From Flavobacteriaceae bacterium 3519-10 (GTDB taxonomy: Bacteria; Bacteroidota; Bacteroidia; Flavobacteriales; Weeksellaceae): a stretch of DNA of 64,000 bases. Both the position numbers and the translations under genes were made by a program. Shown piece by piece: positions 51,233-60,254 of the stretch. Under the pieces are notes generated by a model. It did not search any database. It saw only the letters and a list, made by a program, of their open reading frames with translations, and had not been told where the DNA came from. The DNA lies in the NCBI GenBank assembly GCA_000023725.1, contig CP001673.1:124001-188000 (forward strand), given 5' to 3'. How positions within the stretch are numbered: position 1 is the first letter of the stretch; each line of letters opens with the position of its first letter.

Positions 51233-53788
51233 ATGTCTAAAAATCTTGTCATCGTAGAATCGCCGGCCAAGGCAAAAACCATCCAGAAGTATCTGGGCAA
51301 GGATTTCGAAGTGAAATCCAGTTTCGGACATATCCGGGATCTGCCCAAGAAAGGGATGGGGATAGACCTGGCCACCTTCACACCGGATTACGAAGTTTCC
51401 GCCGACAAAAAAAAGCTCGTGACCGAACTTAAAGCCGCCGTGAAGAAAGCCGATATTATATGGCTGGCATCCGATGAAGACCGTGAAGGTGAAGCTATTG
51501 CGTGGCATCTTGCGCAGGAGCTAAAACTGAACAAAGACAATACACGACGCATCGTTTTTCATGAAATTACCAAAAATGCCATTTTAAAGGCGATTGAAAA
51601 TCCAAGGAAAATCGATCAGAATCTGGTAAACGCGCAGCAGGCAAGAAGAATTTTAGACCGTATCGTAGGTTTCGAAATGTCGCCTGTGTTGTGGAAAAAA
51701 GTAAAGACCGGCCTTTCAGCGGGCCGCGTACAGTCGGTTGCAGTTCGGCTTGTTGTGGAACGTGAACTTGAAATCAGGATGTTCCAGCCAAAGTCTTCTT
51801 TTAAAGTAGAAGGCGTGTTCTTCAACACCAACAAGCAGGATATCTCCGCAAAACTGAAGAAAGATTTTGCTAAAGAACAGGAAGCGGAAGCGTTTCTGCA
51901 ACAGGCGCAGGATGTAGAATTCAAAGTTTTGAATGTTGAAACCAAGCCTGGAACCAGAACGGCATCAGCGCCGTTTACCACCTCTACCTTACAGCAGGAA
52001 GCGAGTAACCGCCTCGGATACGGTGTTACAGCCACGATGCGTGTCGCGCAGCGGCTTTACGAGGAGGGTTTCATCACCTATATGAGAACAGACTCGGTAA
52101 ATCTTTCGCAGGAAGCGATTACCGGCGCGCAGGCTCAGATTATTGCAGAGTTCGGTGAAGAATATTCTAAACCGAGAAATTATACCACAAAATCTTCGTC
52201 TGCACAGGAAGCTCACGAAGCCATACGTCCAACCGATTTCGGAACCAAAAATGTACCTGATGCACAGCTTAACAAACTGTATCAGCTGATCTATAAAAGA
52301 ACTTTAGCCTCGCAGATGACAAATGCGAAGATTGAGAAAACGGTGATCGAAATTGGCAATCCCAAGCTTCCGCAGCACTTTGAGGCACAGGGTGAAGTGA
52401 TTGTTTTTGATGGTTTCCTGAAGGTTTACGGCATCACAAAAGCTGAAGATGATGAAGAAGAAAACAATGAAAAGTTATTGCCAAAAGTTTCTGTTGGTGA
52501 AACTTTAGACTTTAAAAAAATTGACGCAACTGAAAAGTTCACGCGTCCGCCCGCACGATACACTGAAGCAGGACTCGTTAAAAAACTCGAAGAACTGGGC
52601 ATCGGAAGGCCGTCAACCTACGCGCCAACCATCCAGACGATTCAGAACCGTGAATATGTAGATAAAAGAGAGGTCTTGCCACAGGAACGCGAAATCATCA
52701 GGATGACGCTGGGCAGGGAAGGTCTCAAAAAAGAAGTGGTTAATGAGAAATTCGGCGGCGACAAGAACAAGTTTCTGCCCACAGATATTGGCGAAGTCGT
52801 GAATGATTTCCTCACCCAAAATTTCGCCGAAATCCTCGATTATGGTTTCACCGCAAAAGTGGAACAGGATTTTGATGAAATTGCGAGCGGTGACGAAAAA
52901 TGGAAAGACGTATTGCAGGGCTTTTACAAAGATTTTCACCCGAAAATTGAGCATGTTGAAGAAAATGCAGACCGCGCAAATGGCGAACGGATTCTAGGTA
53001 AAGACCCGAAATCCGGTAAAAATGTGCTGACGCGTATCGGCAGATTCGGGCCGATGGTGCAGATTGGCGAACAGGACGACGAAGAACAGCCGATTTTTGC
53101 GAGTCTCATGCCGTCCCAAAACATCGCAACAATCACGCTGGAAGAGGCGCTCGAGCTTTTTAAAGTACCGTTCGATCTTCAGGAGTATCAAGGGAAACCT
53201 GTGATGGTGGGCGTTGGCAGATTTGGACCTTATGTAAAATGGGGTGATGCCTTCATTAGTATTCCGCGTGGCGAGGAAGCACTTTCGATCACACAGGAAA
53301 GAGCAGAAGAAATTATCAATGAAAAGCAGATTGCCGACGCGCCAATTGCGACTTATAAAGGCGAACCTGTTACGAAAGGCACGGGCCGTTTTGGGCCGTT
53401 CATTAAATATCAGTCTCTATTTATTAATGTTCCGAAGCGTTATGATTTTGATAACCTTTCGCAGGACGATATCAATGAATTGATCGAGGCAAAACTTACT
53501 AAAGAAGCCAACCGCTACATCCAGCAATGGGAAAGCGAGAAAATTTCGATTGAAAATGGGCGTTGGGGGCCGTTTGTAAAGTTCGGAAAAGCGATGTTTA
53601 AGATTCCTAAAAATAAGAAGGATGAAAAATTCACGCCTGAAGAACTCGCAGAAATACCTTTGGAAGAAGTAAAAAAATGGATTACTGCACAAGATAAAAA
53701 TGCCTTCAAGGAAAAGCCAAAGAAAGCTGCAGCTAAAAAGGCTCCAGCAAAGAAAGCTCCCGCAAAAAAAACTGTAAATAAGAAATAG
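51233..53788 (+). CDS. topA: DNA topoisomerase I
   Basis: 851 residues. TOPRIM domain at the N-terminus (VESPAKAKTIQKYLG and SDEDREGEAIAWHL), active-site Tyr in YMRTDSVNLS (about 287), then central domain and several TopoI C-terminal repeats with GRFGP phrases (RIGRFGPMVQIG, VGRFGPYVKWG, GTGRFGPFIKYQ and NGRWGPFVKFG). The tail is Lys/Ala-rich (KKAPAKKAPAKK), unlike the zinc fingers of E. coli TopA. It relaxes negatively supercoiled DNA. A hairpin terminator follows. Confidence 0.97.
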   Translation: MSKNLVIVESPAKAKTIQKYLGKDFEVKSSFGHIRDLPKKGMGIDLATFTPDYEVSADKKKLVTELKAAVKKADIIWLASDEDREGEAIAWHLAQELKLNKDNTRRIVFHEITKNAILKAIENPRKIDQNLVNAQQARRILDRIVGFEMSPVLWKKVKTGLSAGRVQSVAVRLVVERELEIRMFQPKSSFKVEGVFFNTNKQDISAKLKKDFAKEQEAEAFLQQAQDVEFKVLNVETKPGTRTASAPFTTSTLQQEASNRLGYGVTATMRVAQRLYEEGFITYMRTDSVNLSQEAITGAQAQIIAEFGEEYSKPRNYTTKSSSAQEAHEAIRPTDFGTKNVPDAQLNKLYQLIYKRTLASQMTNAKIEKTVIEIGNPKLPQHFEAQGEVIVFDGFLKVYGITKAEDDEEENNEKLLPKVSVGETLDFKKIDATEKFTRPPARYTEAGLVKKLEELGIGRPSTYAPTIQTIQNREYVDKREVLPQEREIIRMTLGREGLKKEVVNEKFGGDKNKFLPTDIGEVVNDFLTQNFAEILDYGFTAKVEQDFDEIASGDEKWKDVLQGFYKDFHPKIEHVEENADRANGERILGKDPKSGKNVLTRIGRFGPMVQIGEQDDEEQPIFASLMPSQNIATITLEEALELFKVPFDLQEYQGKPVMVGVGRFGPYVKWGDAFISIPRGEEALSITQERAEEIINEKQIADAPIATYKGEPVTKGTGRFGPFIKYQSLFINVPKRYDFDNLSQDDINELIEAKLTKEANRYIQQWESEKISIENGRWGPFVKFGKAMFKIPKNKKDEKFTPEELAEIPLEEVKKWITAQDKNAFKEKPKKAAAKKAPAKKAPAKKTVNKK

Positions 53789-53811
53789 TTTAGAGTTGAA
53801 TTCTAATAAAG

Positions 53812-53838
53812 CGCCTCATTTTCATGAGGCGTTTTTTG
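53812..53838 (+). terminator. Rho-independent terminator of topA
   Basis: CGCCTCAT (53812-53819) pairs with ATGAGGCG (53824-53831), followed by TTTTTTG. Confidence 0.85.
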
Positions 53839-54314
53839 TTGCTTTAAATTGAAAAAACGCAGTTGATTTTTTTTTGTTGCTGATTCAAATTAATTATTAC
53901 TTTTATTCAAAGTCTTAAAACTCAGCATAATTTGTTAAACAGGTGTTTAAGTTGAATGTGGAAATATTATGCTTAGCGTACATTGCTGAAAAAAGAATTT
54001 ATTTTTCGAATGAATATTTTCCACATTATTTAATTTGAATATGAATATTATTTTTATTTAAAAAAATAGATTTATTTTAATGTTGATCGGCTTTACGTTT
54101 ATAATTAGGTTGTTACGTTATCATGTTACATATTGATCGACGTCGTTGTTTTAAAAAATATTATTTAAAAAAAGGTGATTTAACTGATTTTATATTAAAT
54201 ATAATTTTATATTTGTCGCCACACAGATGAATAAAAATTTCCGGACCTTTTTTAAAACACACAAACGATGTAAAAAGAATTTTTAAACAAACAGCTTAAA
54301 AATTTTTTTCACAA
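53839..54314. other. AT-rich 476-base intergenic region with dyad symmetries
   Basis: No open frame of note on either strand. Visible structure: TTAAACA-GG-TGTTTAA at 53935-53950, a 16-base dyad that could be an operator; a longer pair AATGTGGAAATATT (from about 53955) and AATATTTTCCACATT (to about 54027) that match with a single-base bulge; and two similar GATCG(G/A)C segments near 54085 and 54138. A -7 element follows at 54208. The last 100 bases before ATG 54315 form a T- and A-rich leader. The base composition is much more AT-rich than that of flanking genes. Confidence 0.55.
54208..54215 (+). promoter_or_regulatory. -7 promoter element of the 1036-aa secreted protein gene
   Basis: TATATTTG fits TAnnTTTG. 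Transcription here gives a leader of about 95 bases. Confidence 0.5.
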
Positions 54315-57300
54315 ATGACAAAACTTCATCTGTTCGCATTTTGCCTATTGGCAAATGCTGTTTATTCGCAGACAGCGAATTATGCCAAGGCACCCAACAG
54401 TTATATTTTCGATTTAGAACAGGCGCATTCGCAGAATTACGGCGGAATACTGATTCCCGTAAAAAAGGCGTACGAAATGTGGTCGAAGTATGAATACCTA
54501 AAAACTGATGGTTCTTCTACGCCAATCCCCGCTGGGATTCAATCCGCATCTGTCTATTGGCAGGATGTACCGCGATTGGTTAAAAATGTAAATATAGTAC
54601 CTGGCGCTGATGCTTCGGGTTCAAGTATAAAAGTTGAAATCGATAAAGGTCGCGGCAAAGGAAATGCCGTGATTGCTTTTAAAGTTGATGGCGTTATCTA
54701 TTGGAGCTGGCATGTTTGGATAACCGACAATCCGGCTAACGGTGTGGCATACGGCCATGGTACCGAAACTGATATTGATGGAAACCCTGTGATCATCGAA
54801 TATATGGACCGTAACTTAGGTGCTGTAGGCAGCGGGCTTGTAGATCATCAATGGCAGAAAACCGGCGGACTGATGTATGAATGGGGTCGCAAGGATCCTT
54901 TCCCGTCTTTGGTTTACAAAGATTCCGATTTTTATGAAATAACCGGTGAGGTCGGTGTGATGCGTCATCCACAGATTGATAAAATCAATACGGTTCCGGT
55001 GGTCGTTAGGCCATACAGCGAAATCGAAAAGAACATAAAATATTCTGTAAATAATCCGATTAATTATATCATTAACACAGATTCCGGTGGAAACTGGTTT
55101 TCCAGCAGCCGATATAAAGTGGCGGGCGCAAGTCCTTCATATGTGACTTGGGATTTGTGGTCTGACAATGCAAAAGGTGGAAACAGCAATGGAAACAGTT
55201 CAAATACTGCGCTCAGCAGGGAGAGCCGCTCTTATGAATTGAAATCTGAACTCGATCCGTGCCCTAACGGCTGGCGAATTCCGTCTTATTACGGCCGCGA
55301 AACTCAAAACAACAATTTATCCTTTTTCGGTAAGAAAGCTGACTGGAATAACGCAGATTCAAATGCCGCACAAAGACAGCTTTTTCCCGATGCTCCGAAC
55401 CCGCATTTGAACGGCGTTAAGGTGTATCCCGGTATCGGCATGGATTTCACTCAGGCAGAAAACGGCAACAGAAATATTGGTCAAATTCCACTTCCCGGAG
55501 CGTATGTTTACTATCCGAATTCTGTGTCACCGAATGCGCCTGTCGGTGTAATGTTTCAGGACAACGGTGCGAACGGCGGCTTGTGGAGTTCTACTTTCGC
55601 TTACGACGGCGCGCGGTTATTTTCGATTATTTCCGATCCGAACCGCACCAGCACCAGCGTCGGTCTGCACGCCATTTATAACAACCAGACCAACCCTACA
55701 CGTACAGGAAATGCGGTACGTTGCATAAAAGATCCGAATCTTGCCAAAATAGGCGATTTTGCCACGCAATATTTCGCATCCCAAAAAGAAAATTATACGC
55801 TCGGCCTGGACAATCCTAATTCGTATGTGGTTGTAAATCAGGAGCAACTCGAGATTCCAGTGAATAAGGCCTTTTCGGTTCACAACCAGCTGCTGTCTGA
55901 TCAGGAAATGCTTCCTTCGGACAAACTGGTAGCAAGTATCGTCTGGACTTCAAATATAGATCTGATTAAAAATTTAAGCATAAACCTGAACAGTTCAGAT
56001 CCCCGAAACTCCACAATCGCCGTGTCATTAGATAAAAACATCACCGGCAACGCCGTAGTAGCTTTACATAACGGAAACAAGAGCAATCCTGTGATGTGGA
56101 GCTGGCATATTTGGGCAACGGCTGAAAATCCTGCTGAATATCCGGTTACTTACACTACCGAAGCTCCCGCAGTAGTCGGACACCATTTCATAAATCCTAC
56201 CGCAAGCAAAATGCCGCCGATGACCACCGTTTTCATGGATCGTAATTTGGGTGCATTGAACAGCAACGTAAACACCGGCTTAGCAAACGGACTGCATTAC
56301 CAATGGGGCCGTAAAGATCCTATCCCGCCGCTTAGTCAGGTTAACAGCAACAAGGTTTTTGTGGGAGTTCCCGCATCACCGGAGCTGATTTCAACAGCAC
56401 CTATCCGCGCCGATACTTATTTTAAAGAACTCACAGAAACCACATACGACGAGGGCTTTACGTCTCCGTATGCGGTGTATGGATCTGCAAATTCTGATCA
56501 AAGCAGAAAGATCCGCGAAAACATAAAGTATTCGGTTGAAAACCCGCTGCGTTTTATGTACAGAAACGGTCTGGGTGCAGAGTTCGACGGTGGTAATCAT
56601 TATGGTAACGATCTTACAAAGGTGAAAGACTGGGTTTCGGACGACAGAGCGCAGGCCGCTGACCGATGGGGCCACGCCGACAAAAAATCACCGTTCGATC
56701 CGTGTCCGGAAGGCTGGCGCGTACCGGATGTTTCGTTCACTAATCTTTATACAGGTTCTAAAGGAACTTCGCCGTGGTACAACGGTTATCATGTGGATGC
56801 GTACGGAAAACCGGGTGTTATCCAGGACCAGTGGCACAGCATTACCCAGTTTTACGGTGGTGAAGCGATCGGCACCGCAGGCTGGAAATTTGAAAATTCA
56901 ACTTACTATCATGGGCAGATTCCGCGGGACGGCATCCGTGGTGAAGTAGGCGAATTTAAAATGAAAACTAACAGGACAGGATTATGGACTGCTTCGATGG
57001 CGGATTTGAATACCGGTTTTGCACTCGCAATGCTTATTCAGAACGATAAAATGCAGACCGGCACCGGCGTTTACCCTCAGGCCGGGATGAGTGTGCGCTG
57101 TGCGAAAGATGAAAAAAGACTGCTCGGAAGCACTGCAGAATTAAATAAACCCGCGGCACCGCGTCCTATTGTTGTACCTCCGAAGGTAGCGAACGCTGCG
57201 GCAAGCGAAACTCAACTCTCTCCAAATCCGTTCACCGACCGGTTTTCTATCTCCAATGCCCAGGCTTCAACTTATGAAATCTTCGATTTTGGTGGAAAAC

Positions 57301-57425
57301 TTGTACAGAAAGGAATTGTGGAAAGTGGCAGCGTGTCAGCACCTCAACTGCCTACAGGTCTCTATATTATTAAGATCACGATGAAAGACGGATCTACTTC
57401 AACTAAAAAAATCATTAAGAAATAA
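54315..57425 (+). CDS. Secreted protein with two FISUMP-type repeats and a type IX sorting domain
   Basis: 1036 residues. Signal peptide ends near YSQ (about 19). Two large homologous units, about 480 residues apart, share: WSWHVWITDNP/WSWHIWATAENP, MDRNLGA (residues 164 and 641), QW/EWGRKDPFP (about 185 and 665), DPCPNGWRIP/DPCPEGWRVP (314 and 795), GLWSS/GLWTA and AVRCIKD/SVRCAKD. These are marks of the Fibrobacter succinogenes major paralogous domain. The last 80 residues are a T9SS type A sorting domain (LSPNPFTDRFSI, LPTGLYIIKI). Expected on the cell surface or in the medium. Ligand unknown. It is preceded by an unusually AT-rich region. Confidence 0.88.
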   Translation: MTKLHLFAFCLLANAVYSQTANYAKAPNSYIFDLEQAHSQNYGGILIPVKKAYEMWSKYEYLKTDGSSTPIPAGIQSASVYWQDVPRLVKNVNIVPGADASGSSIKVEIDKGRGKGNAVIAFKVDGVIYWSWHVWITDNPANGVAYGHGTETDIDGNPVIIEYMDRNLGAVGSGLVDHQWQKTGGLMYEWGRKDPFPSLVYKDSDFYEITGEVGVMRHPQIDKINTVPVVVRPYSEIEKNIKYSVNNPINYIINTDSGGNWFSSSRYKVAGASPSYVTWDLWSDNAKGGNSNGNSSNTALSRESRSYELKSELDPCPNGWRIPSYYGRETQNNNLSFFGKKADWNNADSNAAQRQLFPDAPNPHLNGVKVYPGIGMDFTQAENGNRNIGQIPLPGAYVYYPNSVSPNAPVGVMFQDNGANGGLWSSTFAYDGARLFSIISDPNRTSTSVGLHAIYNNQTNPTRTGNAVRCIKDPNLAKIGDFATQYFASQKENYTLGLDNPNSYVVVNQEQLEIPVNKAFSVHNQLLSDQEMLPSDKLVASIVWTSNIDLIKNLSINLNSSDPRNSTIAVSLDKNITGNAVVALHNGNKSNPVMWSWHIWATAENPAEYPVTYTTEAPAVVGHHFINPTASKMPPMTTVFMDRNLGALNSNVNTGLANGLHYQWGRKDPIPPLSQVNSNKVFVGVPASPELISTAPIRADTYFKELTETTYDEGFTSPYAVYGSANSDQSRKIRENIKYSVENPLRFMYRNGLGAEFDGGNHYGNDLTKVKDWVSDDRAQAADRWGHADKKSPFDPCPEGWRVPDVSFTNLYTGSKGTSPWYNGYHVDAYGKPGVIQDQWHSITQFYGGEAIGTAGWKFENSTYYHGQIPRDGIRGEVGEFKMKTNRTGLWTASMADLNTGFALAMLIQNDKMQTGTGVYPQAGMSVRCAKDEKRLLGSTAELNKPAAPRPIVVPPKVANAAASETQLSPNPFTDRFSISNAQASTYEIFDFGGKLVQKGIVESGSVSAPQLPTGLYIIKITMKDGSTSTKKIIKK

Positions 57426-57446
57426 TAATTGTTAAGTTTGTGAAGA

Positions 57447-57482
57447 GCCGCCTCAGCCGAAAGTGTTGAGGCGGTTTTTTTA
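57447..57482 (+). terminator. Rho-independent terminator of the FISUMP gene
   Basis: CCGCCTCA (57448-57455) pairs with TGAGGCGG (57467-57474), then seven T. Confidence 0.85.
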
Positions 57483-57537
57483 TGCTTTCCGCAGCATTGT
57501 AAAAGTTTTTGGTAACGTCTGAAGTAATCTTTTTGTC

Positions 57538-57545
57538 TATTTTTG
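57538..57545 (+). promoter_or_regulatory. -7 promoter element upstream of the arginase-fold gene
   Basis: TATTTTTG fits TAnnTTTG, 47 bases before ATG 57593. Confidence 0.45.
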
Positions 57546-57592
57546 CTTTTGCTTCAAGAGCCATTAACACTTAAATAAAACCGTCATATTGT

Positions 57593-58669
57593 ATGAATGT
57601 TGAAGATATACTGATTCCCGCGAAAGCAATAAGATCTGAAAAATGGCAGCTCGGCAACCTGATTTCGGGTGAGCTTCAGCCAAACGGTATCGTGCTGATC
57701 TTCTGCTCCGATTATCGCGGCATTAATAGCGGAAGCGCCGAAATAATGGATTACAGAACGGTACGTAAGGAACTTTACAAGCTTTCGAAACTGGATTTTG
57801 AAGTTCCGGTTTGCGATCTGGGCGACCTGATTTCCGGTAAATCTCATCAGGACACCCATTATATTTTACAGGAATTACTGTTGATGTGTCATCGTAATAA
57901 TGCCATTCCTATCGTGGTGGGCGGCAGTAACGATCTGGCTTTTTCGCTTTTTTCAGCTTTAAACCTGCATCAGAAAAACCTTACGTACACACAGATATCC
58001 AACGTTATTTCTCTAATAAATGATGGCGGCGAAATTACCGAACAGAACTTCCTTTCAAAAATAATAAGCGGCCGGAATTTTACTTTAAAAAACTACCATC
58101 ACCTCGGCTATCAAAAACACCTCAACGAACTCGATTCCGTAAAGCTGATGAAGGAAGTTGATTTTGAAGTCATCAGACTCGCAGAAATGATGAATTCCAC
58201 TGAAAACACCGAGCCCTATTTCCGGCGTGCCGATTTGGTGACGCTTAACTGCGATGCTGTTGAAAGTTTGGGCGACGGATTTTCGGTTAATCCGCAGGTG
58301 AACGGCCTTAACCGTCGCGAAATTTGCGCTTATATGAAAGAAACCGGCCTCAGCCAAAACCTGAAATCTGCCGGAATATTTAATTTTAATGCCGACTCCG
58401 ATACATTTTTTAATCATCAGTTGCTGGCACAGATGATTTGGCACCTCATCGAAGGAATTAATATTCAGCGCTCGCATCCTAAAGAGCGACAGTTCGAGAA
58501 GTTTTGGGTAATGATTGATGATGCGGAAATTGCTTTTCAGCGCGACATTTTCACGGGTTTATGGTATTTCGGCGATGATGATAAAGCCGAGAATCTTATT
58601 CCGTGTTCGAGACGCGAATATGATGCGGCAAAACGTGGTGAACTGCACCGAAGATTTTCTAAAACCTAA
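57593..58669 (+). CDS. Arginase/formimidoylglutamase-family protein with degenerate metal site
   Basis: 358 residues with the overall arginase fold order. Compared with working ureohydrolases, the metal-ligand motifs are altered: GGDHS reads GGSNDLAFS (about residue 112), DAHxD reads SLINDGGE (about 143), and the third motif DVDxxD reads LNCDAVESLG (about 221). Most of the usual His/Asp ligands of the two Mn ions are missing, so hydrolase activity is doubtful. The C-terminal RSHPKERQFEKFWVMIDDAEIAF is not part of known catalytic motifs. In Flavobacteriia this type of gene is found after topA; role unknown. Confidence 0.8.
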   Translation: MNVEDILIPAKAIRSEKWQLGNLISGELQPNGIVLIFCSDYRGINSGSAEIMDYRTVRKELYKLSKLDFEVPVCDLGDLISGKSHQDTHYILQELLLMCHRNNAIPIVVGGSNDLAFSLFSALNLHQKNLTYTQISNVISLINDGGEITEQNFLSKIISGRNFTLKNYHHLGYQKHLNELDSVKLMKEVDFEVIRLAEMMNSTENTEPYFRRADLVTLNCDAVESLGDGFSVNPQVNGLNRREICAYMKETGLSQNLKSAGIFNFNADSDTFFNHQLLAQMIWHLIEGINIQRSHPKERQFEKFWVMIDDAEIAFQRDIFTGLWYFGDDDKAENLIPCSRREYDAAKRGELHRRFSKT

Positions 58670-58720
58670 GCTGAGCCGGGCTTACAAGGGCCGGATTAAT
58701 TACGGAACCTAAAAACACAG

Positions 58721-60250
58721 ATGAAAAAAACTTTACCGAAACTCCTTACAAATCCGTTTCTGCTGATTCTCGTCACCGTGTTGATGAAGATTCCGCTGTT
58801 TTTTACGCGGCATATGCAGGAAGATTCGTTCATCACGTGGCGTGTTGCGCGCAACTTACTCGATTTTGGGGTGATTGGTTTCAATGGCAGCGAGCCGATT
58901 TCGGCTTCCACCACGCATCTGTATGTGTTGGTGTCGGCAGCTTTTCAAATGCTGTTTGGTGCAGGTTTTATTTATCCGCTGCTTATTTTCAGTTGCATTC
59001 TGTTTGCGGTCGGTACGCATTGGCTTGCTAAAATCTTATTTGGGAACGAACCTCAAAAACAGGGCGTTTTTGTTTTGCTTATAAATATGATTCCGCCCGC
59101 GTTCACCGCTTCGTGCCTCGGTATGGAGTATGGAATTCTGTTCTTCCTCTATTGTGGGTTGCTGTACTTCGGAATTTTTAAAAACAGAAACTGGGCGTAC
59201 CTGATTTTCCCAATCTTGCTGCTCTGGACAAGGCTCGATGCGGTTCTGTTTCTGGGCGTTTTCTTCGTTGCCGATTTTATCATCAGAAAGAAATTCAACT
59301 ACAGGTTTTTTCTGGGTGGAATTTTGGGGCTTGTAAGTGTACTTTTATTTAATTTCCTGTATTTCGGAGATGTTGTAAATCATACCATCACCGCAAAAAA
59401 AATTGCCTACAAAAATTTAGTTACCGATAACAGCTGGCAATATATCCTTTATCAATGGGCATATTATGGCGGCCTGATTAAGAAATATTCGCTGTTCACA
59501 CTTGGTACTTTTATTGGTTTTATCGTTTTTCTTGTTTTTTGTTTAAATAAAATCCTCAGAAACAGAACAGAAATTCAGTTTGAAACCAAAGTTCTTTTGC
59601 TTTCGATGGTGGGCTTTGCATTACTTAAGATAACCGTTTTTGCATTTTTTAAAGCTTATTTCGACTGGTATTATTGGTTGCCACGCGTTTTTCTGTTTGT
59701 GGTAGTGCTCTATTATTTCCTGCAGTTTTTTAATTTGAAGAATAAGATACTCAGGTTTTCACTCGTTTTTTTGTTCATCTCGTTATATCTTTTTCAGGGA
59801 CTGCAGTCGTATGCAATTGGTTATATGGAAGACCGTCAGCGGCACCGCATCGCAAATGATCTTTCTGCTGAAAAGTCAGGTCTCAATACTTCTATTTTAC
59901 TAGAACCGGCCGGGATTATCCCTTTTTACACAGGTCTTTACACCTACGATGAGGTGGGGCTTGTTAACAAAAAAGTTACTGCAGAGATGCTGAAAGACGA
60001 GAAATTCTGGTGGATCAACACCGTCAGGAAATATAAACCAAACTATATTCTGACTGTAGGCCAAAGACCCATTGCTGAAGACAGCTTTTATAACCTAAAA
60101 GCCGATGACCGCGCCTTTTTTAATGCAAAATACCAGCTGATGAAAACCTATTCAATCGCTGAAATTCATCAGAATGCGCCTGCACTGCTGCGCTGGATTT
60201 ATAAAATCAGGCCGATCGGCAAGGATTATCATCTTTACAGAAAAATTTAA
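58721..60250 (+). CDS. GT-C-type membrane glycosyltransferase (hypothetical)
   Basis: 509 residues with about 10-12 membrane helices and a soluble C-terminal part after about residue 380. The first external loop has QEDSFITWRVARNLLD, an acidic pair followed by Arg-containing text typical of GT-C transferases that use lipid-phosphate sugars (ArnT or mannosyltransferase type). Such enzymes add sugars on the periplasmic face. First gene of the polysaccharide locus on this strand; four bases from the next. Confidence 0.75.
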   Translation: MKKTLPKLLTNPFLLILVTVLMKIPLFFTRHMQEDSFITWRVARNLLDFGVIGFNGSEPISASTTHLYVLVSAAFQMLFGAGFIYPLLIFSCILFAVGTHWLAKILFGNEPQKQGVFVLLINMIPPAFTASCLGMEYGILFFLYCGLLYFGIFKNRNWAYLIFPILLLWTRLDAVLFLGVFFVADFIIRKKFNYRFFLGGILGLVSVLLFNFLYFGDVVNHTITAKKIAYKNLVTDNSWQYILYQWAYYGGLIKKYSLFTLGTFIGFIVFLVFCLNKILRNRTEIQFETKVLLLSMVGFALLKITVFAFFKAYFDWYYWLPRVFLFVVVLYYFLQFFNLKNKILRFSLVFLFISLYLFQGLQSYAIGYMEDRQRHRIANDLSAEKSGLNTSILLEPAGIIPFYTGLYTYDEVGLVNKKVTAEMLKDEKFWWINTVRKYKPNYILTVGQRPIAEDSFYNLKADDRAFFNAKYQLMKTYSIAEIHQNAPALLRWIYKIRPIGKDYHLYRKI

Positions 60251-60254
60251 ACAA

